Shown piece after piece: positions 10,914 through 21,787 of a stretch of DNA of 64,000 nucleotides. The notes beneath the pieces are model-generated. The model searched no databases and was not told the origin of the DNA. It worked only from the letters and a program-made list of their open reading frames with translations. Each line of letters starts with the position of its first letter. The first letter of the stretch is position 1. Origin of the DNA: Boletus sp. NGJ (taxonomy: Eukaryota > Basidiomycota > Agaricomycetes > Boletales > Boletaceae); the NCBI GenBank assembly GCA_019096195.1, contig JAGTXK010000117.1:43597-107596 (forward strand), in the 5' to 3' direction. The position numbers and the translations under genes are program-made.

Positions 10914-11352
10914 TTAGAGCTTGATGTTCCACGTCCCGCTGAGCCCCTTCTGCAAACCGGTTCCAGACCAGATTACCTTACTTCCCTGCTGCAACTTGAC
11001 CGTGACACGGCCGACCTCGAGCTGATAGTTACCGGAGAGACCGGAAACTGGCTTGGAGCTTGCGAATGCACCAGTCCCTTTCTTGGCGCATGGGCCGGTA
11101 CCAGCAGGACCCGGAGAGAACTTGGCGTAGATAGTGCTACCACTGCCCACAAGCGCGAGCTTCGTAGTAGCCGTAGCAGTCGCATGCTGCTCCAAGGAGT
11201 GGACTTCGTCGGCAGCAGCCAAATGCTCGTCGAGCTCGACAACAAGGTTGGGGTCACCCTGGATACCGAGTGAGTTGATGACTGGGTCACATGTCAGGAA
11301 TGCATCGCGCGGGCACGACAGCAAAGACGTGCATACTTTCAGTTGCGGACAT
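10914..11352 (-). CDS. Small protein of unknown family, paralogue 4 of 4
   Basis: Exon 1 (11337-11352, MSATE) and exon 2 (10914-11281) join to 127 residues. The N-terminal helix-like part (LVVELDEHLAAADEVHSLEQ) is followed by an HATATATTK insertion. Then comes the beta domain: STIYAKFSPGPAGTGPC, KKGTGAF, LSGNYQLEVGRVTVKLQQ and SGTGLQKGLSGTWNIKL. It is the most diverged of the four but keeps the 16-bp first exon and a full TATAAAAG at 11509-11516 on the minus strand. No lesion was seen, so it is probably a functional member. The biochemical role is unknown. Confidence 0.75.
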
Positions 11353-13126
11353 GATCACGAAAGTACAAAGGTTTGGGTAACGAATTCGTCAAAGGGCCTG
11401 AGTGGAACAAATGCGATTCAGCGGACTGGGAGTAGGCGCGGAGGGACTGTACTTGCCTATGCAGTTGCTTGTGATAGACTGGGGAACAGCATCAATCACT
11501 CGGGCTGGCTTTTATAGACCTTCCCCCCCTCCGCTGACGAAACGATTTTTTATCTCCGCGGGGTAGGAAGGCGAGCTGAAGGTGGGTCATGTACGGTGAT
11601 CGATGCACATGCGCTGGAAAGCTGACATCTCGCACTTCGAATTGCGCCGTGCGCCAGTGTATGGCATGGCAGGAAGACCTGTCTCCCTTTGAGAGGTTTT
11701 GTTGGGAAGAAACTCTGCTCGGAAGCTTGGGATACGTATAGTCCGTCAGCGTCCCCCGCGGAAGTGACCTCGGGAAATGGACAGAGGGGAAATCCGATTT
11801 TCTTGCCACGGAAGTGGCGCTGGGGAGCGTCACGGTGAACCTGAAGCGCACCTCATAAAGTGGTCAAAGTGCCCACCTCATATGAACTGGGATCGCATCG
11901 GTCAAAGAATAGGTTGATGTCGACCCGCCACAGAACGAGTGGCAGCACCGTTCCTCAACTAGCGGCGGTGGCGTCAGGTATTTTCACGAGCTCCAATCGA
12001 GTGGCACAATGTAGCTCGAAGGGACCATAAAATATCACGTCTCGCGATGAGCATCGGCACGTTTGGAAACTCGCCTTGTATTTGGATCACGGCCATGGCT
12101 ATGATGTGGCACGCCTATTACGCTGCTAGAGAGCATACGGATTCGAAAGAACTTCAAGTTGCCAATATAAATGAGAACTCGGAATTACCTTGCTTGATTA
12201 TTCAACCCCTGAGCAACAGTGACAACATCACCAAATTGCGCCACGCTCAACCAAAATAATTTGTTTCTTCCGTCTTCTCCTCGTGTTACTAAGCTAGGAA
12301 GTGTTAACATCAATCACACGTTTTACTGTCTGTTTCACTTGCTTCTACCATCTCGTTGTCTTATTCACGTACCTACATCATATATACATTCTCGCTGGCA
12401 AGGAAGGTTGGCGCCGACGCTCAGTCTACTTCCCAAATTCAATATTTTTCCACGATTCATTTCGTGGCGGGTTTGCTTCGCGGTATACATGCAGTAATGT
12501 ACTACAGCCTGGGGGTGGCGGCAAACGATTCATCTAGACAAATATTGACCTGCCAGTGCAACTGCGAACAGGTTCGAGCAACGTCACGGTATGTATGATA
12601 CAATTTGAACCCGCAGGACGAGATTGTCGTGGTTTATACGATCAACAATGGAACAGCCTCACTGGCATGCTGTCAGGACCAAAAGGCTCTGCAGCATGGG
12701 ATGGAACCCGCCCGATGTTGTGCGCAGGATCCGCAGTTCAGTTCCAGTCGCAAGACTCGCAACCCAAGAAGATCTCTCTGGTGCATTACTGAAAACTCAA
12801 ACTCGCCACCTGCCCCGTGGTCACACTCGTGGTAGAGAAACGTTCGTTGACAAAAGTTATTCGTCACACAAGCAAAAGTGGAAACCCTGCTTTTCATAAG
12901 TTTAGGAAAAGAACCTATCTACCTACTACAAGCATGCAAGTACTCAGTACTATATGTGATATGTGCGCACGCCCAACGACGACGACGGCAAGCAATGAGA
13001 AGAAGAAAGAGAATGTAAAAAAAGGATAGTATCAATGCCAGTCATGAACAGTCGGATGTGATGAGAGTAGATTACATGCACAAGAAAAAAAAAAAGGGAA
13101 AGTCGTCTACGAACAACCGCCATACT
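11353..13126. other. upstream region of paralogue 4 and gene-poor interval
   Basis: The first 500 bp resemble the promoter segments of the other paralogues. Beyond about 11.9 kb no gene is clear. A plus-strand frame at 12556-12792 (…NSLTGMLSGPKGSAAWDGTR…SQPKKISLVHY) ends cleanly and looks weakly protein-like, but it has no recognisable family or reliable start. Confidence 0.35.
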
Positions 13127-14897
13127 TCAGGGAAGCAAGCGGGACTTCTCGTTGACGAAAAAGTCTTGGGCCTGGAAAAGGTCGTGTGAGCGTCCTGGAT
13201 TGATCGTTGAACGCATGGACACTCGAACCTCGTCTTCCCTCATAACTTCATACCGCTTCGTGCGCTTCGTCTGTGTGTACTTTCGGTATACCGCAAACGC
13301 AAACGCACCGAAGGCGAGCATAGAAACGAGCGCGAGCCAGAATGGCGTAAAGGCACCCTCGTTAGCGATCGCAGCATACCCGAATGGGAACCAGCTTGTC
13401 GAGCATGTGGAAGCCCACTTGTCCTGCGGAACCACATGGTGCTGTGTGAGTGTGAGCGTGAGTAAAACATCGTCTACGAGCCTGTACGGCCTGACGAACC
13501 TCCAATCGGTAGATAAACTCGGTCACTGGGACTTTTTGTTCTGGGTGCCCAAAGATGTGCAGAGTTTGGAACTCGTCATCGTCAGTACCGTTCTTGAATT
13601 TGAGACGAACAAAATCTCGGAACTCGGGAGCGGGACCACGGAGAACCTCAAACGCCAAAGCAGAAGCATAGTTGGCTGTAAGTTACGTCAATAAGCACAT
13701 GGTAAGACCCCTGAGAGGAGCATACGCACGAAGTCCAAAGAGTTGCCCGTTGTCGCCATGTGCGTTCAACATGGAAAAGAGAGAGATGAAAGGTTGGTAA
13801 CTGGTCTCGATGAGCAAGACTCGGAGCGGGTCGTCGTCGAAAGCAATTCGTTCAAGGGACTTGGTAATTGGGGAAAGGATGGCTCTTCCGGCGACTGAAA
13901 AGTGTGTCACGTGTTCTGACGACTTGGGAAACTACAATGTGACTCACGGTTTCCAATGCCTCCAAGATCTTTGTCGGAAAAGACCGCAGTTTCCTTGTAG
14001 TTTACCCAACCACGTGCTTGCTCGATCAATGTTGGTGGAAGTCGGAATGCAAAAGTCTGGTTGTGGATAAGTTGCGTGTTGAGGTAATCATACACCTGTG
14101 CCACACGCAATCAGAAATGAAAGAATGGAATGAAAACGTCTACGAACATTCCACTACAATGAGAGGAGGGAGTCAGAAGCTGACACAAGCTAAGGCCACT
14201 CGGAAGCGTACCATATCAACAAGCGACGTAGGTCTACCAAACATGTAGTCATGGACCGATTCGAAGAAGTGCTCTGCGTCCTTGGCAGCTTGCATGAACT
14301 CCTCCGAAGCGTAAACCTCGGAAACGTGTTTTTTGAAAGCCTGGACACGCGTTTAATATGACGGCCACGCGAAATGGTGAGCGACACGCGGACCTTGCAG
14401 TCGGTCCAGGGCTCGAGCACACGATCGTCTCCTACTGTGGCCATCTCGACGGGGACATATTGATAGCCTCCGAGCGGGGATATAACGGCAGATCCGTTGG
14501 CGAGTTCAATTTTGTTATGCAGAGTCGGTGGGAACATCCCCTGCAACATTGCGATACCGGAGTCAAAGATCGCGGCACTCTCGCCACCTGACTTTGCGTG
14601 GACGTTGACTTTATTGGGCGGGATGGGGTGGGTCGGGTCCAGAGGCATGTCACGGATGTGGAGAGGCGAAGACGAGTCTAGGTAAATAGACTTGAGGTAA
14701 GAGCCGAGCTGGAACGACTCGGCCTATCATAGTGACATATCAGCATGCTTCGTCAAGGAAGAGTGAATGGTCACACGCACGGCACCGAGGGGAGTGGACT
14801 CGGTGAATGACGGTGCATAGCTGTAGGGGTCTTGGGAGAACTCTGAACGATCCCCATTACTTGCGAGGATGAGCACACCGAGAACTTTGGGTACCAT
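13127..14897 (-). CDS. Histidine-phosphatase (clade 2 acid phosphatase-like) fold protein, catalytic motifs missing
   Basis: Seven exons (14781-14897, 14394-14723, 14212-14340, 13948-14095, 13730-13894, 13500-13675, 13127-13423) join in frame to about 453 residues. Family landmarks are VLGVLILASNGDRSEF, STPLGAAESFQLGSYLKSIY, SGGESAAIFDSGIAMLQG and PLGGYQYVPVE. Further on are VYDYLNTQLIHN, SYQPFISLF and GLPNYASALAFEV. Residues near the end (FTPFWLALVSMLAFGAFAFAVYR) form one C-terminal membrane helix with a basic cytosolic tail. In active members the first motif is RHGxRxP; here it reads SNGDRSE. No HD/HAE dyad is visible at the second site (IETSYQP). It is therefore probably a membrane-anchored pseudophosphatase. 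No signal peptide exon was found, so the true start may lie upstream. Confidence 0.75.
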
Positions 14898-15860
14898 TTG
14901 TCGAATCGTCAAATGTCAGCGAAATATGACAGTGAGTATTGCCGGAGAGTATTGTCCAAAGACTGACACGAGCACCAAGGGAGAGAGTGGGTTGGAAAAG
15001 TCGGTATCATTCGAGGGTTTTGATATCTCCCGCCATGAGGCGGGCATCGCCAAGCTACTTAGCGAAGCGACCAAGGGCGATGACGGGTCGCATGGCAAAC
15101 GGCATGGTCCATTCCCTGCCACGCTTCGAGGGTGTGTGGGCCCTGTGGGGATCATGAGATGCCAGTTCGTGCAACCTCCCCGCTGCCACTTGTACGTGGT
15201 TTCCGGGCACCGGAAGCTTGAAACCGCCTGAAGATCACGTCAGCTAGGAGCATGCCATGTGATATTAAGGGAAAGAACAGACTTGATTGCAATAATACGG
15301 ACTGGATGCGGTCCAGCTTGCGCGGACATGCGCAAGAAGCATGGCGGCCTATCCGAAATAGTGGCGAGCAAGTGGGTGCACGTGCCGGACCGCGAACTGG
15401 ATGTATCGTCCTCAGTTCGGTTGAAAACAAGCACTGAGTGACATGGCAAGGCTCACTGTGGAATGCAACGTAGGTCATCGAGCTGGCGCTAGAAAGCAAC
15501 AGGCGCTTCAGGGTGGCGCCCATGGTGGACACACCGAGTCAGACACGTGCTTGGGGGCAGGAAAAAGACGTCCGTAATGAAAGTCGCGCTTCCCACCCGC
15601 GGAAACAAACATAATCAAAAGCAACACGATGATGTTACGCAGCAGCCAATGCCCTGCCTCGGCGGCAAACACAATGAATTTTCCAAGGCGTATGCTCTCC
15701 TATCTGCCGGCCCACAATGGAGCACGTAATGATGGATGATCGCAAGAAGGGGGGATAGCCTAACCGTGGCTTTGCAGTGCATCATTGAAGTTCTGTGGTG
15801 CCACCAACGTGCTCGGACCTCACAGATCATGGAGTGAATCTCATGGGGAAAAAACAAGTG
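14898..15860. other. upstream region
   Basis: No clear gene. A missing N-terminal exon of the phosphatase-like gene could lie here; a minus-strand ATG at 15523 (MGATLKRLLLSSASS) is the only weak candidate. Confidence 0.3.
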
Positions 15861-16290
15861 GCGATGGCCAATCCACATTATTCTGCAGACTGCGATGATA
15901 GAATTGGCAGTGCTTGCCAGTGAAGAAGAAGATGCGAACCCGACACTGGCCACAGCGCCAGCCCGAGATAAGCGCAGCCACGACCGGTGCCGCTTCTTTT
16001 CTCGATCCAATGTCAGCGATGCAGCGTGCAAGCAACATTTTCACGCTTCCTGGTGATAAATGATATCAAGACATAGCAACTTGCACCGTTGACCAATGCA
16101 GGTTTGAGCTGGATGTCCCAGTGTCACCTCGTACGACTTGGATGACATTCACCGGTCTACTCTGACTTCTTCATAGAACATCACAGCATCATTCGTCGCA
16201 TGTCATTCATACCACCTGAAGCGCTGATCTCGACACTGGTATCGGGTTTCATAGAAATCCCGCTGCCCAGGGCACCGGCACTTCGAACTC
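15861..16290. repeat. Direct repeat DR, copy 1
   Basis: Matches 18267-18672 in the same orientation. Shared tracts include GCGCAGCCACGACCGGTGCC, GCAACATTTTCACGC, AAGACATAGCAACTTGCACC and GACATTCACCGGTCTACTCT. Copies differ by small indels and substitutions. Confidence 0.85.
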
Positions 16291-16716
16291 GGGTGTCCAA
16301 AAGGTACGCGAGGCCCTTGTCTGCTATTGTCCCATTGCTTCGTATCATTGGGACGAATTCCTGAATTCCTGATCCATTGCCGTTGTAGCAATGCGGGAAT
16401 TTGTGCTGCTACGAGAGGAGAGGAAGCGGTTGGCAGGGCAGCTCCGACCACACTTCAAATGTGTTCCCGAAAACCGTGCATGGCGTGAACAACCAATATT
16501 TCCCTCTCTACGCCAGAGCGGGGTGTTGGTAGTTGGTAGAGTCTTTCGAGCAGCCATCGGGCACACAGGACTGAGGACAGACCTGAAAGCCTCTCATTCC
16601 CTTAGGATCGGCATAATGTTCCCGTTTGTACTTTCCTACGATCATATCGCACAGTTGTAGAGGTATTTGTGTGCAGTGAAATATTCAGAGCTCAGCACGG
16701 GAGATCGAGTACAAAA

Positions 16717-17710
16717 TCAGATGGGCCTATTCCTCTTCTCTTTTACATCCATAGCGCTACCCTCATCTTCTTCTTTTACATGCAAATCGCCATCCTCGTC
16801 TTCCTCTTTTACATCCGAATCGCAATCAGGGAGATCAGCAAGGACATCTTTTGGAAGGTATTAGGTTACATAGAAGGGCTATAGAATGACGCTGTACTTA
16901 CCCCCGGCATAGATACGCTCTGGCTCGTCGTCGTCGGGGCCTTGCTCGAGTTGTGCATACGGATGTTCGAACCACTCCCGGAAGATATTTATTCCATCTT
17001 GTATGAGCTTGGTGGTCGATGCAGTCCTGATATTCCATTGTGCTGCTTTCCCGTCCCAGTCCTGTCCAAAGTGTACCTTTGCGTATTCCCAATCTATTTT
17101 ATTATTCCTGGAAATGAGCGGCAGCCGTCACATGAAGGAAAAAGAGGAAAGTCTCACTCACCAAGCGTGAAGACATCTGTTGTGCGCAGATTCATTTCTG
17201 GATGATCCCGTTGCCACAATATCACCGCACTGGGATCGTGCCTCCCAACAAAACATTCTTCTACCATGTAGATATCAAAAAAACGGATCGCGACATCCTC
17301 GTTCGTCGCTGCTGCCTCCCTGAATGCTGGCCGACAGAAGTCCAGGACGTTAAAGAAATAAACGAGGTTCGACTTCATAGCCTCCCTCATCTCCCACGTG
17401 ATCAATGAGTCTTCACTCTGTTGACAGAACAGCAATGCCGCCAGGACATCCCCACGCCATAGGAATCGGCAGACCAGACGCTCATAACGAGCCGGAATCG
17501 GTGTGAGAATTCCTTGACGAGTATTATCCGTACTGTCTTGCCATTCGATATTCACCTTGGACCCCGATGTAACTACACGATATGTCGTCCCAGCTCGGGT
17601 TTCGATATCATCATCCTCTGGGACCTCGAGTGGGAACAAGGAGCCACTGGGTAGTTTTCTGTACCTTGGAACTACCTCGTTGGATATGTTTGGAAGTTGG
17701 CTGTAATCCT
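16717..17710 (-). CDS. Uncharacterised protein with acidic VKEE-repeat C-terminus (5' end unclear)
   Basis: Coding pieces on the minus strand, in order: YSQLPNISNEVVPRYRK with FPLEVPEDDDIETRAG and onward to DVFTLG (17710-17154). Next comes an exon with DWEYAKVHFGQDWDGKAAQW and FREWFEHPYAQLEQGPDDDE (about 17110-16910). The last exon has DVLADLPDCDSDVKEEDEDG, HVKEEDEG and MDVKEK, with a stop at 16717. The final intron (GTAAGT to AAAAG) is in phase; the junction near 17150-17110 is not and may use another site or carry a lesion. Upstream, KTYSTACKAVIDTSTWSPLP (17840-17760) is probably an earlier exon. No family is recognised. The gene sits between the two copies of direct repeat DR. Confidence 0.55.
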
Positions 17711-18266
17711 AGCAGTGATCAGAAATCAATACAAGGAGGGGGGAAGCATACGGGTACCTTTGGGGGGGAGTGGCGACCAAGTCGAAGTATCGATAACCGC
17801 CTTACATGCTGTGCTGTAAGTCTTGTAGGTAAGGGCCACTCTCAGAGGGGTTCCCCGCGAGGAATGCCGGGGTCTCCCTCGGCTACATGGTTGCCAAGCT
17901 CGCTCACGACACGCTCGCGCCCGACGCTCGGCGACGACGCTGGTTCTCGACGAGCGCGAGCCTCCACCATTGGCAGCACTTTGATGAGGCACCTACGGTC
18001 TCTTAGACCTATTCCTGCCTACATCCAATATATATATCTGAGACCCTACCTCGAGCACACTACCCAGTTCCCAATGTGAAGTCGAGCAGCTCCGTGATGT
18101 CCCAGCGAGGTCACGACGTGGCTCGGTGTGCTAAACAGGATTTCCCATGTGCTACCCGTGGACCTTATTTGGAGCGTCTGCATCAGTACTTGGTGAGTGC
18201 TTGAGTTCTTTGTTAGTTGAATGTCAGTGCATGAGCAATGAGCATTATTCCGACTTTGACGGACCA
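17711..18266. other. 5' region of the VKEE-repeat gene
   Basis: Holds at least one probable upstream exon (about 17840-17760), but I could not settle a start codon. The rest looks non-coding. Confidence 0.3.
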
Positions 18267-18672
18267 GCGATGGCTAATCCACATCGTTCTGCAGAATTGG
18301 CAGTGATTGAAAGAGAAGGTACGAACCCGACACGGGCACAGCGCCAGTCTGAGATAAAGCGCAGCCACGACCGGTGCCGCTTCTTTTCTCAATCTAATAT
18401 CAGCGATGCAGCGTGCGAGCAACATTTTCACGCCTGTTGGTGATAACTGATAGGATCAAGACATAGCAACTTGCACCGCTAACCAATCCAAGTTCGAGCT
18501 GAATGTGTCGACTCGTACGACTGGGTGGACATTCACCGGTCTACTCTGACTTCTCCATAGAACACCACAGCATCATTCGTCGCATGTCTTCCATACTACC
18601 TGAAGCGCTGATCTCGACACTGGTATCAGATTTCATAGAGATCCCGCCCCCAGGGCACCGGCACTTCGACTC
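18267..18672. repeat. Direct repeat DR, copy 2
   Basis: Partner of 15861-16290. It shares the tracts CATTCGTCGCATGTC, CTGAAGCGCTGATCTCGACA and CAGGGCACCGGCACTTCGA. The two copies lie about 2.4 kb apart and bracket the VKEE-repeat gene. Confidence 0.85.
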
Positions 18673-19241
18673 GACGGCTGGGACCTTCAGGATGGATGCG
18701 GTGTTCCTTGGTGTCGAATTCGAATTCTTGAATCTTACGCCGTAACTAGCCGATACACACCTGTCCTTCCGCCCATCATTTGAAATAGCTGACTGAGATA
18801 CTCGGATCAACGACTATCCTGTACGCTCCATCGACCCGGATGCAGCCAATGGTGGCATGCAGTCAGCGCAAAAGAGACCGACCCAGCGAATGTGTTTGTG
18901 TAGTAACGGTAATTTCCGAGAGAACTTGCCCATACATCTCACCTAGTTTCTCGCCTCGTCGATCAAACTTGTCCTTGGCCGTTCCTATCGCCAAAGGGTC
19001 ACGGGGTTGCCCACAGCAACTCGATTTGCACAGGGATTCACAGGAACTGGAATATGTTAGTCGGAAATGACGAGCAAGGTCTTGGCGCAATCGCTCGCTG
19101 GGTTGACGTAGACAACTTCCATTCCCTCGTATTCGCGTCATCAATGTTCGGGAAAGACGGGCATGTTCCGGGCCAGTAAACTTTCTGGGACAAATCGTTC
19201 GATTTGGCAGCAAGCTAGAATCGCAAAAACGGAGTACATCA
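18673..19241. other. gene-poor interval
   Basis: A minus-strand frame (18863-19213) has a protein-like patch (AKDKFDRRGEKLGEMYGQ) followed by a possible donor. It could be an exon of a decayed gene, but nothing else supports it. Confidence 0.3.
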
Positions 19242-20597
19242 TCAGGCTGACCTTCGCGGCAGTGCCTTCCATCCTTTCCTGAGTCCCTTTGCTTCGATGA
19301 TGCTTGCAGGCATGCAATACACCGGATCTAAATCTACCAGACCAGGGTATCCCAAGAGGGACAGACCTACGATGCGTCCCGTTCAACAACGCTAACATTC
19401 GGATGCGTCTGGTTTATTCGACGTACCTGCGACTCCAAAGTGGGTATGGAAGACGTCCACCATGTCGCCCGGTCGATCAGCGATGCCGCCCGTCTCTGGA
19501 TCCTGGGCAGAAATAATGAACCCAACGAGCTTCTCACTGTCGATCCAGTTGATCCTATTCAGGATCGACAATGCCGACAGCACCCAAAACGAATAGCAGA
19601 CCTATTCAGTAACGTGTCAATCAACACCAACGACAAGAAAGCGACTGGCCCGCCGCGCTCACGTCCGGCAATTTCTCTGGGCGCCCGTTGAGTCCCCCAT
19701 TCGGAAGTTGCCGCTCTGACAACCACCAGCATAGCATCTCCGAATCGACCTCATCTAGTCGATCGAGGATTGCGAGCGCAGCCACACAGACGAAGACTTT
19801 TATTTTTATTTTTATTTTAAAAAAACAAGGCGGCGCGTGAGCTTTGCGGGACTCACACCGTCAACGACGTGGTTTACAGTTACTCACCTTGCGCGGAATG
19901 GCTTTCTGCGCCGGCGCTCGCACCGTACCCACCGTCGAAATTGCGACACTGACGGAGGTACGAGACTGCTTTCTCGACGTCCATGGCCTCCAAACGACCG
20001 AGGAGCGACAGTGCGTTGACGGCGATGTAGAGGAACCGGGTATCGATCTCGCCAAAGGCGTCGCCTGCGAATACCCCGGAGGGTTGTTGGAGTGATACAA
20101 TGACTGGGGTGGATTGTAATTAGGTGCTTGTACCGAGTAGGGTGACGCACATTTGACGACGCGGTCAATGTCCAGTCTGTCGAGCGCGTCTTGTGTGACA
20201 AGGATCTGGATCGCACTTAATGTGGAAAGAATATGCGGGTCGTGATCTGGATGTGCACCAAAGCCACCTGGATTGTGTAGGAGATAAGTGGTGGATCAGG
20301 CTCAGGCAGGAGAGAACGAAGGAGGGAACAAACCTGCCTCGTCGTCCCAACAGCTCATCACGTACTCGATCATCTCTTCCCGGTCGAGGGCATCTTGGCG
20401 CCCCATGATGCACAGTGCTGTGAGTCCCCAATAAATGGCATTCATCCGCAGGTGTGCGGTGAGATGATAAGCGAGATCATCTTTATTCTGTGCGATGGTC
20501 AGCGACGCGTGGTAGAGAGCATGCGAGTGCTCACGTTTCCGAGCGACTGAATGTACGATACGTGCAAGGGTACGAGCAGTTTGTCTTCTGTGCTCAT
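19242..20597 (-). CDS. BET2: Rab geranylgeranyltransferase (type II) beta subunit
   Basis: Seven exons (20535-20597, 20334-20487, 20151-20267, 19888-20103, 19663-19796, 19427-19601, 19242-19366) join to 327 residues, the usual length for this subunit. The enzyme attaches geranylgeranyl groups to C-terminal cysteines of Rab GTPases, working with the alpha subunit and Rab escort protein. Prenyltransferase repeats are plain: [51 protein letters not shown] and [20 protein letters not shown]. Zinc ligands are expected at the Asp and Cys of DVCYSFW and the His of FHTHFGVAG, all present. The start [12 protein letters not shown] precedes the conserved [10 protein letters not shown]. One intron contains an unusual ATTTT/TTTTA repeat next to its acceptor (about 19798-19825). 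No lesions were found. Confidence 0.92.
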
Positions 20598-21787
20598 CGT
20601 CGTGATTAGCGTGATTACTACTTACTTTTGCTTACCACTTGGTCAATCACATAATTGGTCAGTCACAAAATCTCACGCTTCGTCCGAGTTGCCAGATTCG
20701 CGTATTACTAAAGCATAGTAGTAAAATTTTTCATTCATTCCCGCCCAGCATGGGCTGGGAAGGTTGGTATAATTGGATGTAGTAGTAGAGTGCAGATATG
20801 CATTCATGTTTAGGCGATTTGTGGATCATGCACATGGTTCAGGTATCCAGTATCTCTGCTCTCGGCGAAGGGGGATGCGAGTTCAGATCAGACTCGACCA
20901 CTGACGGCACGCTGGTCACACTAATTCGTGCCATCTCTACGAAATAGTAGCTTTCCAGTAAATAAATTGTTGAACAATAAAGCCGTTTTTAAAAAGTAAC
21001 CAAGCGACAATGACAAGAAAAACGTAGAAACGTTACACAAAATGCTATGCTTCTGCTCCACCTTGCCGCCTAAATTGACGATAGAATCGGCGATGTGTTC
21101 TCGAAACTCTTGACAAAGCGGCTTAGTTCACCTGGTGGAAGCCCAAAAAACTTCACGCAAATGACGTCAGGGCGGTGAGCGCCGCAGAGAGCGCGCCATG
21201 GGCGTCATGAACGTGGTATGAAACATAGACCACTGTGACTTGGGTAGAATATTGGTGGAATGCAAACAAAGCATTCCACACACGGACCCAAAAGCCCACC
21301 GCATGCGGCACTGATTAGCATTGGGAACTTTGGACATTATTAACAAAGGTGACTTATAGTTACATTTGGATCCCCCGCGGTAATAAAGGTACCAGCTTGC
21401 TGATAGGGGCTTTTGGGTGAGACAGTCTAGTAGGGACAGATTCCTTTTTTGGATTTATTCATTTTTCGGCGTATGCCGGGAAGAGACGGACAGAGCAACT
21501 CAGCTTTGCAGCCATTCTGTCACGTCGTTTGACTCGACGACCAACTCGAACGTCTACCACGAGCCCTCCTCGCCCAAGAAACCAAGAAAACCACACACAG
21601 TTCAAGTTTTCGTGTTCGAGGTGTTGCCATCCGGTGCAACGCGAGACCGCTTTGTCTCTACCCCGATTTGGTGCTGTTCATTGGCTAGTGGAACAGTAAA
21701 ACAAAAACAATAGCAGCCACACGTATATCTGTGCTTCTCGCCCGTCTCTCGCTTGCAGAGGAATTTTCTCCGCACCCTTCAGTCCCA
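20598..21787. other. divergent intergenic region
   Basis: Separates BET2 (minus) from the plus-strand gene at 21788. A TTGCAG acceptor at about 21752-21757, just upstream of the ATG, suggests a 5'UTR intron. Otherwise no gene is seen. Confidence 0.4.
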
